Shown here piece after piece: positions 40,464 through 50,306 of a stretch of DNA of 64,000 bases. Position numbers and translations under genes: made by a program. The DNA is from Stanieria cyanosphaera PCC 7437 (lineage in GTDB: Bacteria; Cyanobacteriota; Cyanobacteriia; Cyanobacteriales; Xenococcaceae), in the NCBI RefSeq assembly GCF_000317575.1, contig NC_019748.1:4670501-4734500 (forward strand), written 5' to 3'. Below the pieces are notes generated by a model, which saw only the letters and a list, made by a program, of their open reading frames with translations, searched no databases and was not told the DNA's origin. How positions within the stretch are numbered: the stretch's first letter is position 1; each line of letters begins with the position of its first letter.

Positions 40464-41624
40464 TTAGTTATGTTTGATTATAGGTAAAGTCACAGTAACT
40501 ACAGTACCAATTCCTTCTTCACTTTGAAACTCAATTGTGCCTTTTTGAACTTCTACACATCGCTTAACAATTGCTAAACCCAAACCCGTTCCAGGTATTC
40601 GGCGAACATTACTACCACGATAAAAAAACGTAGATAAATGTTTCAATTCATCGGCTGGAATTCCTATTCCTTGGTCTTCGATTCTAAACAGTGCGATTTC
40701 CCCCTGTTTAATTACTTCAAATTTAACCATACTATGTTTAGGGGAATATTTTAAGGCATTAGTTAATAAATTACCTAAAATATGTTGTAATAAATTTTCA
40801 TCCCAAATTGTATCCTGAAAATTTCCGTCAATTGTAAAAATAATTTGATTTTGTTGCTCTAAATTAAGCTGTAATTTCTCAAGCAGATTACGGCAAAATA
40901 ATTCTAAATTTAAATTTTTGGGTTGATAAGGTAATTGTTCTGAATCTGATTTACCAATAAATAGTGCTTCTTCTAAAAGTTGAGCCAAGTTTTTACCTGC
41001 GGAAAGAATGTGTTGCAAAAGCATGAGTTTTTTTTCTTCAGGTAATTCATACTTGTTTTGTTGTAATAAACCCGCAGAAGCGATAATCGTAGTTAAAGGG
41101 TTACGAAAATCATGAGAAAACATCGCCACAAAATCGGATTTAAATTGATTAATTTTTTGAGCTTTAATTAATTGAGCAGTTTGTTCCCGTATTTGATGCT
41201 CTAAAACTTCATTTTCTTCTCTTAAAACTTCAGCAACTCGTTTGCGTTCAATTGCATATTGTAAAGAACGAACCAATCCTTCAACATTAATACTACGTTT
41301 AACTAAATAATCTTGCGCTCCTTGTCTGACTGCTGCGATCGCTAGTTGGTCGTCATTAGTATTAGTCAAAACTACCACTGGTAAATTAGGAGCTTGCTGA
41401 ATAATCGACTTTAAAGAATCCAATCCTTGACTATCTGGCAAAGTTAGATCGAGTAAAATGACATCAAAACAACTTTGCTGCAATTGTTGGAGAGCTTCTC
41501 CTAGTCTTTTGACATGAACTAAATTAAACTGATTAAGACCGAAACTTTTGAGAACTTCATGAAGCAGTCTTGCCTCTGCTAAATCGTCCTCTACCAACAA
41601 AATTTTTACTGCATTTCCAGGCAT
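40464..41624 (-). CDS. REC-histidine kinase (receiver-first sensor kinase)
   Basis: 386 residues. N-terminal REC (5-120, Asp in VILLDLTLPDSQG), a short coiled coil, HisKA with phospho-His in FSHDFRNPLTTI, and HATPase with EDQGIGIPADEL and GTGLGLAI. It has no sensor or membrane segment, so input is likely phosphorylation of the receiver. It lies 70 bp downstream of rcp1 on the same strand and could relay the phytochrome signal onward. Confidence 0.9.
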   Translation of the reverse strand: MPGNAVKILLVEDDLAEARLLHEVLKSFGLNQFNLVHVKRLGEALQQLQQSCFDVILLDLTLPDSQGLDSLKSIIQQAPNLPVVVLTNTNDDQLAIAAVRQGAQDYLVKRSINVEGLVRSLQYAIERKRVAEVLREENEVLEHQIREQTAQLIKAQKINQFKSDFVAMFSHDFRNPLTTIIASAGLLQQNKYELPEEKKLMLLQHILSAGKNLAQLLEEALFIGKSDSEQLPYQPKNLNLELFCRNLLEKLQLNLEQQNQIIFTIDGNFQDTIWDENLLQHILGNLLTNALKYSPKHSMVKFEVIKQGEIALFRIEDQGIGIPADELKHLSTFFYRGSNVRRIPGTGLGLAIVKRCVEVQKGTIEFQSEEGIGTVVTVTLPIIKHN

Positions 41625-41694
41625 ACGTTTATACTCTTGCTATTACTCCTGGATTTTAAAACGCTTTCAATTTCTATTCTAGGTTAATTATCTT

Positions 41695-42141
41695 TTATTC
41701 AGAAGGTAGAGTTACGGTAGTCAACCAAAATTCTTCAATTCCTTTAACAATTTTGAAAAGTTCGTTTAAATTACGAGATTTAGTAATGTAGCAGTTGACG
41801 TGCAAGTCATAACTTTGAATCACATCATCTTCATTTTTAGAAGTAGTTAAAACAACTACAGGAATTCGCTTTAATTTGGGATCGGTTTTGATTTCAGCTA
41901 AAACTTCTCGACCATCTTTTTTGGGCAGATTGAGATCAAGTAAAATTAGGTCGGGACGAACAGCATCAACATATTCACCTTCTTGGCGTAAATATGCCAT
42001 AGCTTCCACCCCATCCCTAACAGCTACGATTTGATGTGGTACGGAACTATTTTTGAGGGCTTCTTCGATTAAACGAATATCGCCTCGATTATCCTCAACT
42101 AAAAAGATAATTTTACAGTTTTCGTCCACTTCTACGGTCAC
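41695..42141 (-). CDS. rcp1: Phytochrome response regulator Rcp1-like
   Basis: 148 residues, a single REC domain of the Rcp1 type. IFLVEDNRGDIRLIEEAL carries the acidic pair, LILLDLNLPKKDG the phospho-Asp and VVLTTSKNEDD the switch Thr. CYITKSRNL supplies the Lys. The C-terminal extension (FWLTTVTLP) is typical of Rcp1. The gene overlaps the phytochrome gene by 29 nt, which supports a cognate pair and coupled translation. Confidence 0.93.
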   Translation of the reverse strand: MTVEVDENCKIIFLVEDNRGDIRLIEEALKNSSVPHQIVAVRDGVEAMAYLRQEGEYVDAVRPDLILLDLNLPKKDGREVLAEIKTDPKLKRIPVVVLTTSKNEDDVIQSYDLHVNCYITKSRNLNELFKIVKGIEEFWLTTVTLPSE

Positions 42142-44395
42142 GATCGCGTCCTCCTACAGGAATGGTAAAGTAAAATGTTGCTCCTTTACCTAATTCTGAT
42201 TCTACCCAGATGTTTCCGCGATGACATTCCACTATTTTTTTACAAATGGCTAAACCCATGCCTGTACCTGGGTATTCATCTCTGGTATGAAGACGTTGGA
42301 AGATCACAAAAATGCGGTCGTGAAATTGGGGATCAATGCCAATGCCGTTATCGGTAACGGAAAATAGCCAAGCATCTTCAAGTCTTTCTGCACCAATATG
42401 AATTCTGGGAGATTCTTGACTGCGGAATTTGATCGCGTTACCAATCAAGTTTTGAAACAGTTGCATCAATTGCGTTCCATCAGCCATTACTGTTGGCATA
42501 GGTTCGCAGGTAATTACCGCATTGTTTTGTTTAATTCTTCTTTGTAAATTGGTAAGAGCTTGTTCTAAAGCAAGATTTACATCAGTTAGAGTAAATTCAA
42601 TTCCTTGTAAGTCAACTTTGGAGTAAGCTAAAACATCATCGATCAAAGTTTGCATTAAGCTTACCCCTTCAACTGCAAAACCAATAAATTCTTTGGCATC
42701 TTCGTCTAGATTTTCGCCGTAGCGCATTTCTAGAAGTTGGACATAATTAGAAACGTGATTTAATGGTTCTTGTAAGTCGTGGGAAGCGACATAAGCAAAG
42801 CGTTTTAATTCTGCGTTAGAACGTTCTAAATCTTTAGCGAGTTGAGCTAATTCATCTGCCTGACGAAGAATGATATTAACGATCGCTTTTCGTAATTCTA
42901 AAGCAGCCGTAATTTCCACTGCTTTCCAGGGTAAAGATTTGAGACGAACGGTTTCTTTCCACAATTCAAAGGATTTTCTCGGCGAAAGTTTGATTTTTCC
43001 GTCGGTGTGTTTAGTTTCGTAAGCTTGATTCGGATCGCCTCCCCAATTAACTGTTTGAATTACTTCTGGTCGAAACCATAAAACATAGTTACGTTGAGAA
43101 ATGGGAATGGCTAGTAAACCACTGGCAACATCTTTGTATTTATCGGCATCAGCGTAAAGACGAGCCAGAGAATCAGTACAAAATACCTCTTCTTGAATAT
43201 TATTTCTGAGCCATTGTACTAGATAATTGAGGTCTTCTTCAGAAGGGGTTTTGCCAATCAGTGTCCAGTTACCACCATCACAAATAGCTGCTCCTTGAGC
43301 ATTGGTAAGATCGAGTAAATTAGGGTCGCCTTTGACCAAACCATCGACGAAATTATCAGATTCAGCTACATAATCCATCAATTTTGAATGAATATAAGCA
43401 AGTTTCATCCGATAGTCATAGTCTTCCGTTTCTTCTTTGGTGGAAATTTCTGAAAAAATTACTCTGCCTAGAAATTCACAAGCTTTCCGTAACTCGTAAG
43501 GAACGTGTTTAGGAGTTTGATGATGACAAGCAATTAGACCCCATAATTTTTGGTCTTTGATCAAAGATATCGTTAAAGAAGCTCCGACTCCCATGTTATG
43601 AAGATATTCTAAATGACAAGGAAAAGCACTGCGGAGAATTGAATGAGTTAAATCTAGAGGGCGATCGCTAATAGGATTGATAGCTGGAATCATTTCCACT
43701 GGTTGGGTCTGAGCATCAGGAATTAAGCGAATCCAATTATAACTAAACAATTTTCGGGCTGGTCGCGGAATATCCGACTCTGGATAGTGTAAACCTAAAT
43801 AAGACACTAAATCGCTTCGTTTTTCTTCAGCAATAACGCTACCGTGATCGTCTTCATCAAATTTATACAACATGACACGGTCAAAACCTGTCACTTTACG
43901 AACTTCTCTAACAATAATTTGACAAAAATCGTGAAGATTAGTAGTTTTTTCTAATTGAAAAATTGAAGCTCTAGCTAAATGGTAAAAACTCAAAAAAGGA
44001 ATATTTTCTTGAGCTAAGGCTGGTTCTAATTCTAAAATTAATAAATTATCGCTATTGCGATGAAAAACTGCATCAAAGACAACAAAATCATCTCCTTTAG
44101 TCCTTGCCCAAACTTTAGTAGGATTAATAAAATCAAAATTTTCTGCGGTCAAATTAGTTTTTAGTTGTTCTACCTGAAAAGAATCTAAAATTTCTTCAAG
44201 TTTTTGCCCCAAAACCTCGTGAGGATCTCGATTAAAAATAGTAGCAATATTTTGACTAACTTGGATAATTTCTAAATCTGGTTCAGATAGAACAAAAAGC
44301 ACTCCGTAAGGCTGAATTTGATTAATAATATGAATTGGTTCTTGATCCAATTTTATTAAATTTTTTGATTTTGTATCCAAATTCATTGCTGTCAT
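42113..44395 (-). CDS. cph1: Cyanobacterial phytochrome Cph1-type histidine kinase
   Basis: 760 residues: PAS (about 15-125), GAF (140-310), PHY (325-505), HisKA and HATPase. The bilin-binding cysteine is Cys260 (RSAFPCHLEYLHNMGVG), as in Cph1, so phycocyanobilin is the expected chromophore. PESDIP (205-210) and the PHY tongue motifs WGGDP (451-455) and PRKSF (472-476) are intact, so red/far-red photoconversion should be normal. The phospho-His is His539 (VASHDLQEPL), and DNGIGIDPQF and GTGMGLAI mark the ATPase. No N-terminal bacteriophytochrome cysteine. First gene of the cph1-rcp1-REC/HK unit. Confidence 0.96.
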   Translation of the reverse strand: MTAMNLDTKSKNLIKLDQEPIHIINQIQPYGVLFVLSEPDLEIIQVSQNIATIFNRDPHEVLGQKLEEILDSFQVEQLKTNLTAENFDFINPTKVWARTKGDDFVVFDAVFHRNSDNLLILELEPALAQENIPFLSFYHLARASIFQLEKTTNLHDFCQIIVREVRKVTGFDRVMLYKFDEDDHGSVIAEEKRSDLVSYLGLHYPESDIPRPARKLFSYNWIRLIPDAQTQPVEMIPAINPISDRPLDLTHSILRSAFPCHLEYLHNMGVGASLTISLIKDQKLWGLIACHHQTPKHVPYELRKACEFLGRVIFSEISTKEETEDYDYRMKLAYIHSKLMDYVAESDNFVDGLVKGDPNLLDLTNAQGAAICDGGNWTLIGKTPSEEDLNYLVQWLRNNIQEEVFCTDSLARLYADADKYKDVASGLLAIPISQRNYVLWFRPEVIQTVNWGGDPNQAYETKHTDGKIKLSPRKSFELWKETVRLKSLPWKAVEITAALELRKAIVNIILRQADELAQLAKDLERSNAELKRFAYVASHDLQEPLNHVSNYVQLLEMRYGENLDEDAKEFIGFAVEGVSLMQTLIDDVLAYSKVDLQGIEFTLTDVNLALEQALTNLQRRIKQNNAVITCEPMPTVMADGTQLMQLFQNLIGNAIKFRSQESPRIHIGAERLEDAWLFSVTDNGIGIDPQFHDRIFVIFQRLHTRDEYPGTGMGLAICKKIVECHRGNIWVESELGKGATFYFTIPVGGRDRDRRSGRKL

Positions 44396-44827
44396 GATAA
44401 GCCCCTACTATCTAAGATAGTCGTGATTTGAGGCAATTCTTGCTTTAATAAAATATTTAACTAGTTATTAGTCTTTTGCTTCCAATAGAAAATTTTGATG
44501 CTTAATAAATCTGTAAAAATCTAACTCTACTCCCAACAAATAACAGCAAATCTAGTTAAACTTAAACAGTTAATTCAGACAAAATACCAAATTTTCTCTT
44601 GCTAATGTTGCGTATCCTACAGACTAAATTTAAATATCCTACTAACTTTTAAGAACTGCTATTGAGCATTTAAGAACATTTGGCTAGTCTAGTGATTGGT
44701 TGTAAAGATTATCATGCAATTCTTAACTCTTCAAAATATCTTCTTTAAATTTTGCAAGTTTTGACAACTGAGTAGATCGACTCATCAGCATCTTTTGCTC
44801 GAACAATATATGATCATTTACTCTTCA
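44396..44827. other. Intergenic region upstream of cph1
   Basis: 432 bp between cph1 and menE (both on the - strand) with no credible ORF. It should contain the cph1 promoter. Nothing specific, such as a hairpin terminator or a repeated element, was recognised. Confidence 0.5.
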
Positions 44828-46285
44828 TTACATAATCTTTCTTTGTACTGCTAGATCTGCTATGACTACTATTTCTAAAATTTGTTGATAGTTAATTTTG
44901 CCTTGTTGATTACGGGGTAAACAATCAACTGAAAACCAAAGTTTAGGATGTTTATATTTACTCAATTGCTGTTGTAACTTTTGTTGAATTAATTTTTCTG
45001 AAACATCTAATTTGCTTGGTACATATACCGCAGTCACCACTTGTCCCCAGTGACAATCTGGTAAACCAATCACACAAACATCTTTAACTAAACCAGTCGC
45101 CAAAATTGCTGCTTCTACTTCTAAGGGAAAAACATTTTCTCCACCAGTAATAATTTTTTGACTGCTTCTACCTATAATATGAAGATAACCTTGTTTGTCG
45201 AACCAACCGAGGTCATCTGTATTAAGTATTTGATTGGGATTGAATTGAGGATAATAACCCCAAGAAAGAGAGTTACTTTTAATAAAAATCTGTCCAATTT
45301 TTCCGTTTATTAGTAATTGTTGATTGTCGTCAATTATAGTTACCTGGGCATGGGGTAAAACTTGACCATTACTATTATTTCCTGCTAAAAAATCTTTTGG
45401 TTGAAGAGTGACAATTTGAGAGGCAGTTTCGGTCATTCCATAACTAGGTGCTAACGCAATTCGATATTTTCTTGCTCGATCTAATAAAGATTGCCAAGCC
45501 GGTGCGCCTCCTAACAATACTGTTTGAAAAGAAGCTAACCAATGAGGATTAGACTGTAAAAGAAATTGTAATTGAGTAGGAACAAGAGAGACAAAAAATT
45601 CTTCAAGATCAATATTAGGTTGCTTGCCTTGTTTTAGGTTTTGATAAGGAAAAATAATTAGTTTTCCTTTGGTAAGAAAAGAGCGCATCAATTGCATTAA
45701 ACCACTAACGTGATAAAGAGGTAAAAGGCAACAAGAATTAATAGTTTTGATTTGAAAGTATTGACAAAATCCTTGAACTGAAGCGGTTAAAGTTGACCAC
45801 GTATGGATAGCAAAACGAATTTTTCCTGAGGAACCTCCCGTCGGAATCATAATTAATGAAGAATTATTTGGAGTAGATAAACTTGTTTTGATTTTTGATT
45901 GAAAGATATTTTTAGGATTATCTAAATTCTGATTTTTTGTTGATTGTTTTTGCCATTCATGTAAAAGTTTAATTTTATTTTCTATCCATATTAGATCGGG
46001 GTCAACTAGCTCAAAAACTTGTTGCCATTCTGATTTTTGCCAATCAGGATTACACAGAAAAATATAATTGTTAGTAATAATACTCGCAAAAAAACTAGCA
46101 ATAAAACTTCTAGGATTTGTTTCGGCTAATAAAATATTTAAAGGTAGCTCTTTCTTTGTTTGTAATTGCTTTAATTGAATAATTTTTTGATTAGTTAAAT
46201 TTAAAATTGCTTGAGCTTCCCAACCAATTAACCAATCTTGTTTACTTTGTTCAATTAAATCATTCCATAACTGCTGATTCATCAA
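44828..46285 (-). CDS. menE: o-Succinylbenzoate-CoA ligase (AMP-forming)
   Basis: 485 residues, ANL superfamily. The P-loop is MIPTGGSSGKIRFAIHTW, the adenylate motif YGMTETASQIV, and LNTDDLGWFDKQGYLHIIGR plus ITGGENVFPLEVE form the hinge and C-domain. NQQGKINYQQIL gives the catalytic Lys. This shape and the cyanobacterial setting fit MenE of phylloquinone biosynthesis, which makes OSB-CoA. Other acyl-CoA ligases cannot be excluded by motif alone. Its start overlaps the upstream phosphatase stop by 4 nt. Confidence 0.82.
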   Translation of the reverse strand: MMNQQLWNDLIEQSKQDWLIGWEAQAILNLTNQKIIQLKQLQTKKELPLNILLAETNPRSFIASFFASIITNNYIFLCNPDWQKSEWQQVFELVDPDLIWIENKIKLLHEWQKQSTKNQNLDNPKNIFQSKIKTSLSTPNNSSLIMIPTGGSSGKIRFAIHTWSTLTASVQGFCQYFQIKTINSCCLLPLYHVSGLMQLMRSFLTKGKLIIFPYQNLKQGKQPNIDLEEFFVSLVPTQLQFLLQSNPHWLASFQTVLLGGAPAWQSLLDRARKYRIALAPSYGMTETASQIVTLQPKDFLAGNNSNGQVLPHAQVTIIDDNQQLLINGKIGQIFIKSNSLSWGYYPQFNPNQILNTDDLGWFDKQGYLHIIGRSSQKIITGGENVFPLEVEAAILATGLVKDVCVIGLPDCHWGQVVTAVYVPSKLDVSEKLIQQKLQQQLSKYKHPKLWFSVDCLPRNQQGKINYQQILEIVVIADLAVQRKIM

Positions 46286-47919
46286 GATAAACTAGCAATA
46301 ACTTTAATACCATACTCTTCTTCAAAAACTACTTTTTTATAATCTAAGCTCCAAAGTTCTAAAGCACAATCATCACCTAATTCTGAGGCAATTAAATTTA
46401 AATAAAGAATTTTGGTATCTTGGTTGTAAGTACATTTTACTTTTGCGATCGCGCCTTTCTGGCGACGGTCTAATGCTACAGCTAAACGCAAAATTGCACT
46501 TAATTGTTTAATAATTAATTGAGATTCTTTTGATGGTATTTTTTGATAAGCTTCGTGTTTTTTCTTTGGTTTACTTTTACGATGATAACGAGCAATATTA
46601 GCAATTAATTCTAACTCTAATTCATTGAAACCTAAAATCTCAGCATTACGAATTAAATAGTAAGAATGTTTGTGATGGGATGAATGACTAATATAAATGC
46701 CACAATTGTGTAAAATTGCTGCACTCCAAAGTAATTCCCTCTCCAAACTGCCCCAATTATGTAGAATTTCTTTGGTTTGATCGAAAATACTCAGAGCAAA
46801 ATTAGCTACCCGTTCGCTAAAATCTAAATTAACTTGATATTTATGGGCAATTTTATAAATATTTCTTTCTCTAACTTCATTTTGGTAACGCAGACGATTA
46901 TTAATCAAGCCATGAGTTAGCATCCAATCGACAATCATTCCTTCTCGTAGCGATCGCTCGGAAATGGTAATTGAGTCGAAATTAAGCATTGTCATCACTT
47001 CTAATAAAATAATTGCCCCAGGAACAATGATTTCCGCTCGTTTATCAGAAATTCCGGGTATGGCAAAGCGTTCCTGATAAGTCATCCCTGCTAATTTTTT
47101 GACGATCTCTTTTAAGTCTTTACGACTCAATTGATAACCATTGAGGGGGTTGGGGGCTATACCTTGTTTTTCTAAAGCATGAACTACAGCTAAGGTTTCA
47201 ATCGTACCCGATGTACCAATCAGGCGAGGTGTTTCATTTAATTGCAAATTCTGCCAAATTTCTTCAACGGAACGTTCTAACATTCCTCGTACATAAGCAC
47301 GCAAATAATTCAATTCAATTTCACTAATCGGATCGCTATGAACAAATTCTGCCGTTAAACGGACAGCCCCGATTTTAGTACTACTTAAAAAACGAGGTTC
47401 GTGAATATCTGCTAAAACCAACTCCGTCGAACCACCCCCAATATCCACAATCACATGAGGATGTTCGCCAAAATCCATTCCTGACAAGACACCAAGATAA
47501 ATTCTCCGCGCTTCTTCTTGCCCAGAAATAAGATTTACAACAATTCCTAATTCTGATTCAATCTGTTGTAAAAAAGCTTGTCCATTACGCGCTTCTCTTG
47601 TCGCACTAGTTGCTACAGCAATAATTTGTTCAGCACGTAGACTATGAGCTAAATCCTTACAACGTCGTAAAGCAGCCAAAGCACGAGCGATCGCTTCAGG
47701 AGTCAAATCACCAGTCTTCGGATCGCGATCTCCTAACCTAACGGTATCTTTTTCTTTAGCTATAATACTAAAAGCTGGTAGATGCGGTTCAACTTGTACA
47801 ACTACCATGTGAATAGAATTAGTCCCGATATCAATCGCAGCAATAATTGGTTTACGCAAACCGTTGCCATTAAAACTAGGTGATTGTTCAGTCTTAACTT
47901 GAGAGATGGAATTAACCAT
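46282..47919 (-). CDS. ppx: Ppx/GppA family exopolyphosphatase
   Basis: 545 residues. An ASKHA-fold N-terminal half has AIDIGTNSIHMVVVQV and VDIGGGSTEL, the two phosphate loops, and ISGQEEARRIYLGV. The C-terminal half (from about 330) is the HD-like helical domain with AAILHNCGIYISHSSHHKHSYYLI. It hydrolyses polyphosphate and/or pppGpp. Which of the two cannot be told. It is followed directly by menE. Confidence 0.9.
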   Translation of the reverse strand: MVNSISQVKTEQSPSFNGNGLRKPIIAAIDIGTNSIHMVVVQVEPHLPAFSIIAKEKDTVRLGDRDPKTGDLTPEAIARALAALRRCKDLAHSLRAEQIIAVATSATREARNGQAFLQQIESELGIVVNLISGQEEARRIYLGVLSGMDFGEHPHVIVDIGGGSTELVLADIHEPRFLSSTKIGAVRLTAEFVHSDPISEIELNYLRAYVRGMLERSVEEIWQNLQLNETPRLIGTSGTIETLAVVHALEKQGIAPNPLNGYQLSRKDLKEIVKKLAGMTYQERFAIPGISDKRAEIIVPGAIILLEVMTMLNFDSITISERSLREGMIVDWMLTHGLINNRLRYQNEVRERNIYKIAHKYQVNLDFSERVANFALSIFDQTKEILHNWGSLERELLWSAAILHNCGIYISHSSHHKHSYYLIRNAEILGFNELELELIANIARYHRKSKPKKKHEAYQKIPSKESQLIIKQLSAILRLAVALDRRQKGAIAKVKCTYNQDTKILYLNLIASELGDDCALELWSLDYKKVVFEEEYGIKVIASLS

Positions 47920-48135
47920 TTTAGCTTAGAGATTTTGTTAAAAGCGTCGCGGATAAATATATTTACAGAAAAGATCACGTTATGGTAATGAGGCAATCAA
48001 ATTACACTCTTACCACTTGCGAAGAAAAATATTAGAAATATATTCTCACGGAATTATCAGCAAATATTATCTAATTAATAAAAATCTTTTTTGTTTCAAA
48101 AGAAGCTCAATTATTTTAAGTAATCATTGACTAAA

Positions 48136-48185
48136 CGCGATCGAGAGCGAAGCTGTCCGCGAAGTGCCTCGCGCTTGAGCGAGAT
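48136..48185. repeat. GC-rich palindromic repeat with HIP1-like core
   Basis: CGCGATCG is followed by AGCGAAGC/GTCCGCGAAG and the inverted repeat CTCGC-GCTTGA-GCGAG (48168-48183). Its GC-content contrasts with its AT-rich surroundings just downstream of the GST remnant. Dispersed repeats of this style are common in cyanobacteria. Confidence 0.5.
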
Positions 48186-48210
48186 TGCTGCTTGACTAAC
48201 CTTTCCAAAT

Positions 48211-48360
48211 CTAAACTTTAAACTGAGGCAAAATCTCTTCTTCTTGACAACCAGCTTCAATCCAAGACTGCATTTCTGGCATTTGCCAAATTTGCTCGGC
48301 ATAAGCTTGTGAAACCCTATCCAACTGTACTCCATAAGTAACAAAGCGAATTACTACAGG
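48211..48360 (-). pseudogene. Glutathione S-transferase, 3' fragment cut off by the IS607-type element
   Basis: Reading the - strand from 48360 gives PVVIRFVTYGVQLDRVSQAY, then AEQIWQMPEMQSWIEAGCQEE and a TAG stop at 48211. This is the C-terminal helix bundle of the GST whose N-terminal part is at 50316-50819. Joining the two parts across 48360/50316 restores one continuous reading frame (IADAMFAV-PVVIRF). Confidence 0.9.
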
Positions 48361-48426
48361 AGGCTGAATAAGCATTGATTTTCTTAACTATAATTCTCTA
48401 TAGTTATTCATTATGGTTAAGTTTAG

Positions 48427-49042
48427 TTGTATAGAGTTAAAGAGTTTGCCAAACTAATTAACAAATCGCCATCGACACTAAGAAGATGGGACAGAGAGGG
48501 TAGGCTTAAACCAAGTCGCAGTACAGGTAACCAAAGGTACTATACAGACGAGGATTTAAGGCTAGCTCTAAATATAGATTTACCTAGAACAACTGGTAAA
48601 ACAATAGTGTATTGCCGCGTATCTTCTAAAGGTCAGTCGCCAGAATTAGCTAATCAAGTACAAGCTATGGAGCAATTCTGGTAATTGTCAAGGTCTTCAA
48701 GTAGATGACTGGATTAAAGAAGTCGGAGGCGGTCTTAACTTTAAGCGTAAGTTATTCTTAAAACTAATGAAACAAGTACGTATGGGTGAAGTTGAAACAA
48801 TCATTGTAGCCTATAAAGACCGTCTCCGTCGCTTTGCTTTTGACTTTGTAGAGGAATTTGTTAGTTGGTATGGCTGTAAAATCCTTGTTGCTAACTGTGA
48901 GTCTTTATCGCCTCAGCAAGAAATGGTTGAAGATTTAATGGCTATTATCCACACTTTTAGCTGTCGCCTTTACGGTCTTCGTAACTACAAAAAACAATTA
49001 AAAAAAATAGTCTACTCTTCTTTGGAAAATCCAGATAAATAA
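48427..49042 (+). pseudogene. tnpA: IS607-type serine recombinase (TnpA), frameshifted
   Basis: The first part (TTG start at 48427) has a MerR-like helix-turn-helix (RVKEFAKLINKSPSTLRRWD) and the catalytic serine motif IVYCRVSSKGQ. It runs to AMEQFW and stops at 48684. The second frame continues with GNCQGLQVDDWIKEVGGGLNF, KRKLFLKLM, TIIVAYKDRLRRFAFDFVEEF and CESLSPQQEMVEDLMAIIHTFSCRLYGLR. Together they make a normal-length recombinase of about 200 residues. A one-base gain (or two-base loss) near 48675 breaks it, so the element is probably no longer self-mobile. Confidence 0.87.
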
Positions 49043-49079
49043 GGCTAAACTTTTTCATATAGACAAGTTTACGCTTCTA

Positions 49080-50306
49080 ATGTTTGCAGTTAAAAGGAAA
49101 TTAAAACTCAATAATAAAGAGAAAACCGTAATGGCTAAACAGGCTGGATTCTCCCGTGTTGTTTATAACTATGGTTTATCTTTATTCTGGGATTCTTTAG
49201 ACTGCAAGGCATCAGATAGCAAACGATTAGGTGAGATTAAAAAGTGTCTGACTAATATAACTAAGAAGCGGTCAGAGTACGCCTGGATGAATGAAATGTC
49301 GTCTAGAGTTTACCAGAACGCTTTTAGGGACTTAGCTAGTGCTTTTAAGCGTTGGCGTGAAGGTTTAGCAAATAAACCCACGCAGAAGTTAAAGAAGCAT
49401 GGGCAATCATTTACAGTTGATAGTTCTAATGGTGTAGTTTTAGTTCCAGAAGGTAAAGTAATAAAAATACCAACGCTTGGAACATTCAGACTACAAGAAC
49501 CATTAGCTGAAAGTTATATCGCTCAGACTTTTACTATTAGTTATAAAGCTGGTGATTGGTACGTATCTTTTGCAGTTAAAGCTGAAAGAATAGCACCAAT
49601 CGTTCATGAAGTTTATGATCAAACAGGCATCGACCTAGGTGTCACCTGCTTTGCCACATTATCAGATGGGACTGAAATAATAGCTCCTAAGCCATTCAAA
49701 CAAGCGAAAACCAAGCTGGCTAAATTACAATATCGAGCTAGAAATAAACTGTTAGGTAATAAAAAGCAGGGGATTAAAGCCTCTAATAATGCCAAGAAAT
49801 ACTTTCAGAAAGTAACTAAATTACACGCGAGAACGGCTAATATTCGGCAGGACTTTTTACAACAAACTACTACCAACTTACTGCGTAAGTACCATACCTT
49901 GAGAATAGAAGACCTTAATGTTAAAGGTATGATCGCTAATCGTAAGTTAGCATCTGCCATTAGTGACTTAGGATTCTATGAATTTCGTAGGTTATTAGAA
50001 TATAAAGTTAGCTGGTACGCTGGTTTTGTAGAAATAGTTGATAGATGGTATCCAAGTAGTAAGCTTTGTAGAAAGTGCAATGAAAGGCATACTGAATTAA
50101 AGCTGAAAGACAGACTGTTTATATGTCCTACCTGTAATCATACTGAATCGCGAGATTTACAGGCAGCGATTAACCTAGCTAATACACCTGAAGAATTTAT
50201 AACAACTAGGATAGGTTCTATCCGAAGTAACGCCTGCGGACTAGATAGTGCCGACACTTCTAGGATGAAACAGGAAGTAAACACTATAGTGGATAGCTAT
50301 AGATAA
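49080..50306 (+). CDS. tnpB: TnpB, RNA-guided RuvC-type nuclease of the IS607-type element
   Basis: 408 residues, uninterrupted. RuvC-I Asp in TGIDLGVTCFATL (about 185), RuvC-II Glu in LRIEDLNVKGM (about 277), a zinc ribbon with CRKC and CPTC (about 331-352), and the final Asp in ESRDLQAAINLAN are all present, so the nuclease should be active. TnpB proteins use an omega-RNA from the element's right end to cut DNA matching the flank, which helps retain the element. It starts 37 bp after the broken recombinase. The gene ends only 9 bp from the element boundary. Confidence 0.93.
   Translation: MFAVKRKLKLNNKEKTVMAKQAGFSRVVYNYGLSLFWDSLDCKASDSKRLGEIKKCLTNITKKRSEYAWMNEMSSRVYQNAFRDLASAFKRWREGLANKPTQKLKKHGQSFTVDSSNGVVLVPEGKVIKIPTLGTFRLQEPLAESYIAQTFTISYKAGDWYVSFAVKAERIAPIVHEVYDQTGIDLGVTCFATLSDGTEIIAPKPFKQAKTKLAKLQYRARNKLLGNKKQGIKASNNAKKYFQKVTKLHARTANIRQDFLQQTTTNLLRKYHTLRIEDLNVKGMIANRKLASAISDLGFYEFRRLLEYKVSWYAGFVEIVDRWYPSSKLCRKCNERHTELKLKDRLFICPTCNHTESRDLQAAINLANTPEEFITTRIGSIRSNACGLDSADTSRMKQEVNTIVDSYR

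Noticed and set aside
48111-48344. 77-residue ORF on the - strand
   Set aside because: It is an out-of-frame reading of the GST 3' fragment and the GC-rich repeat; the GST frame is the meaningful one.
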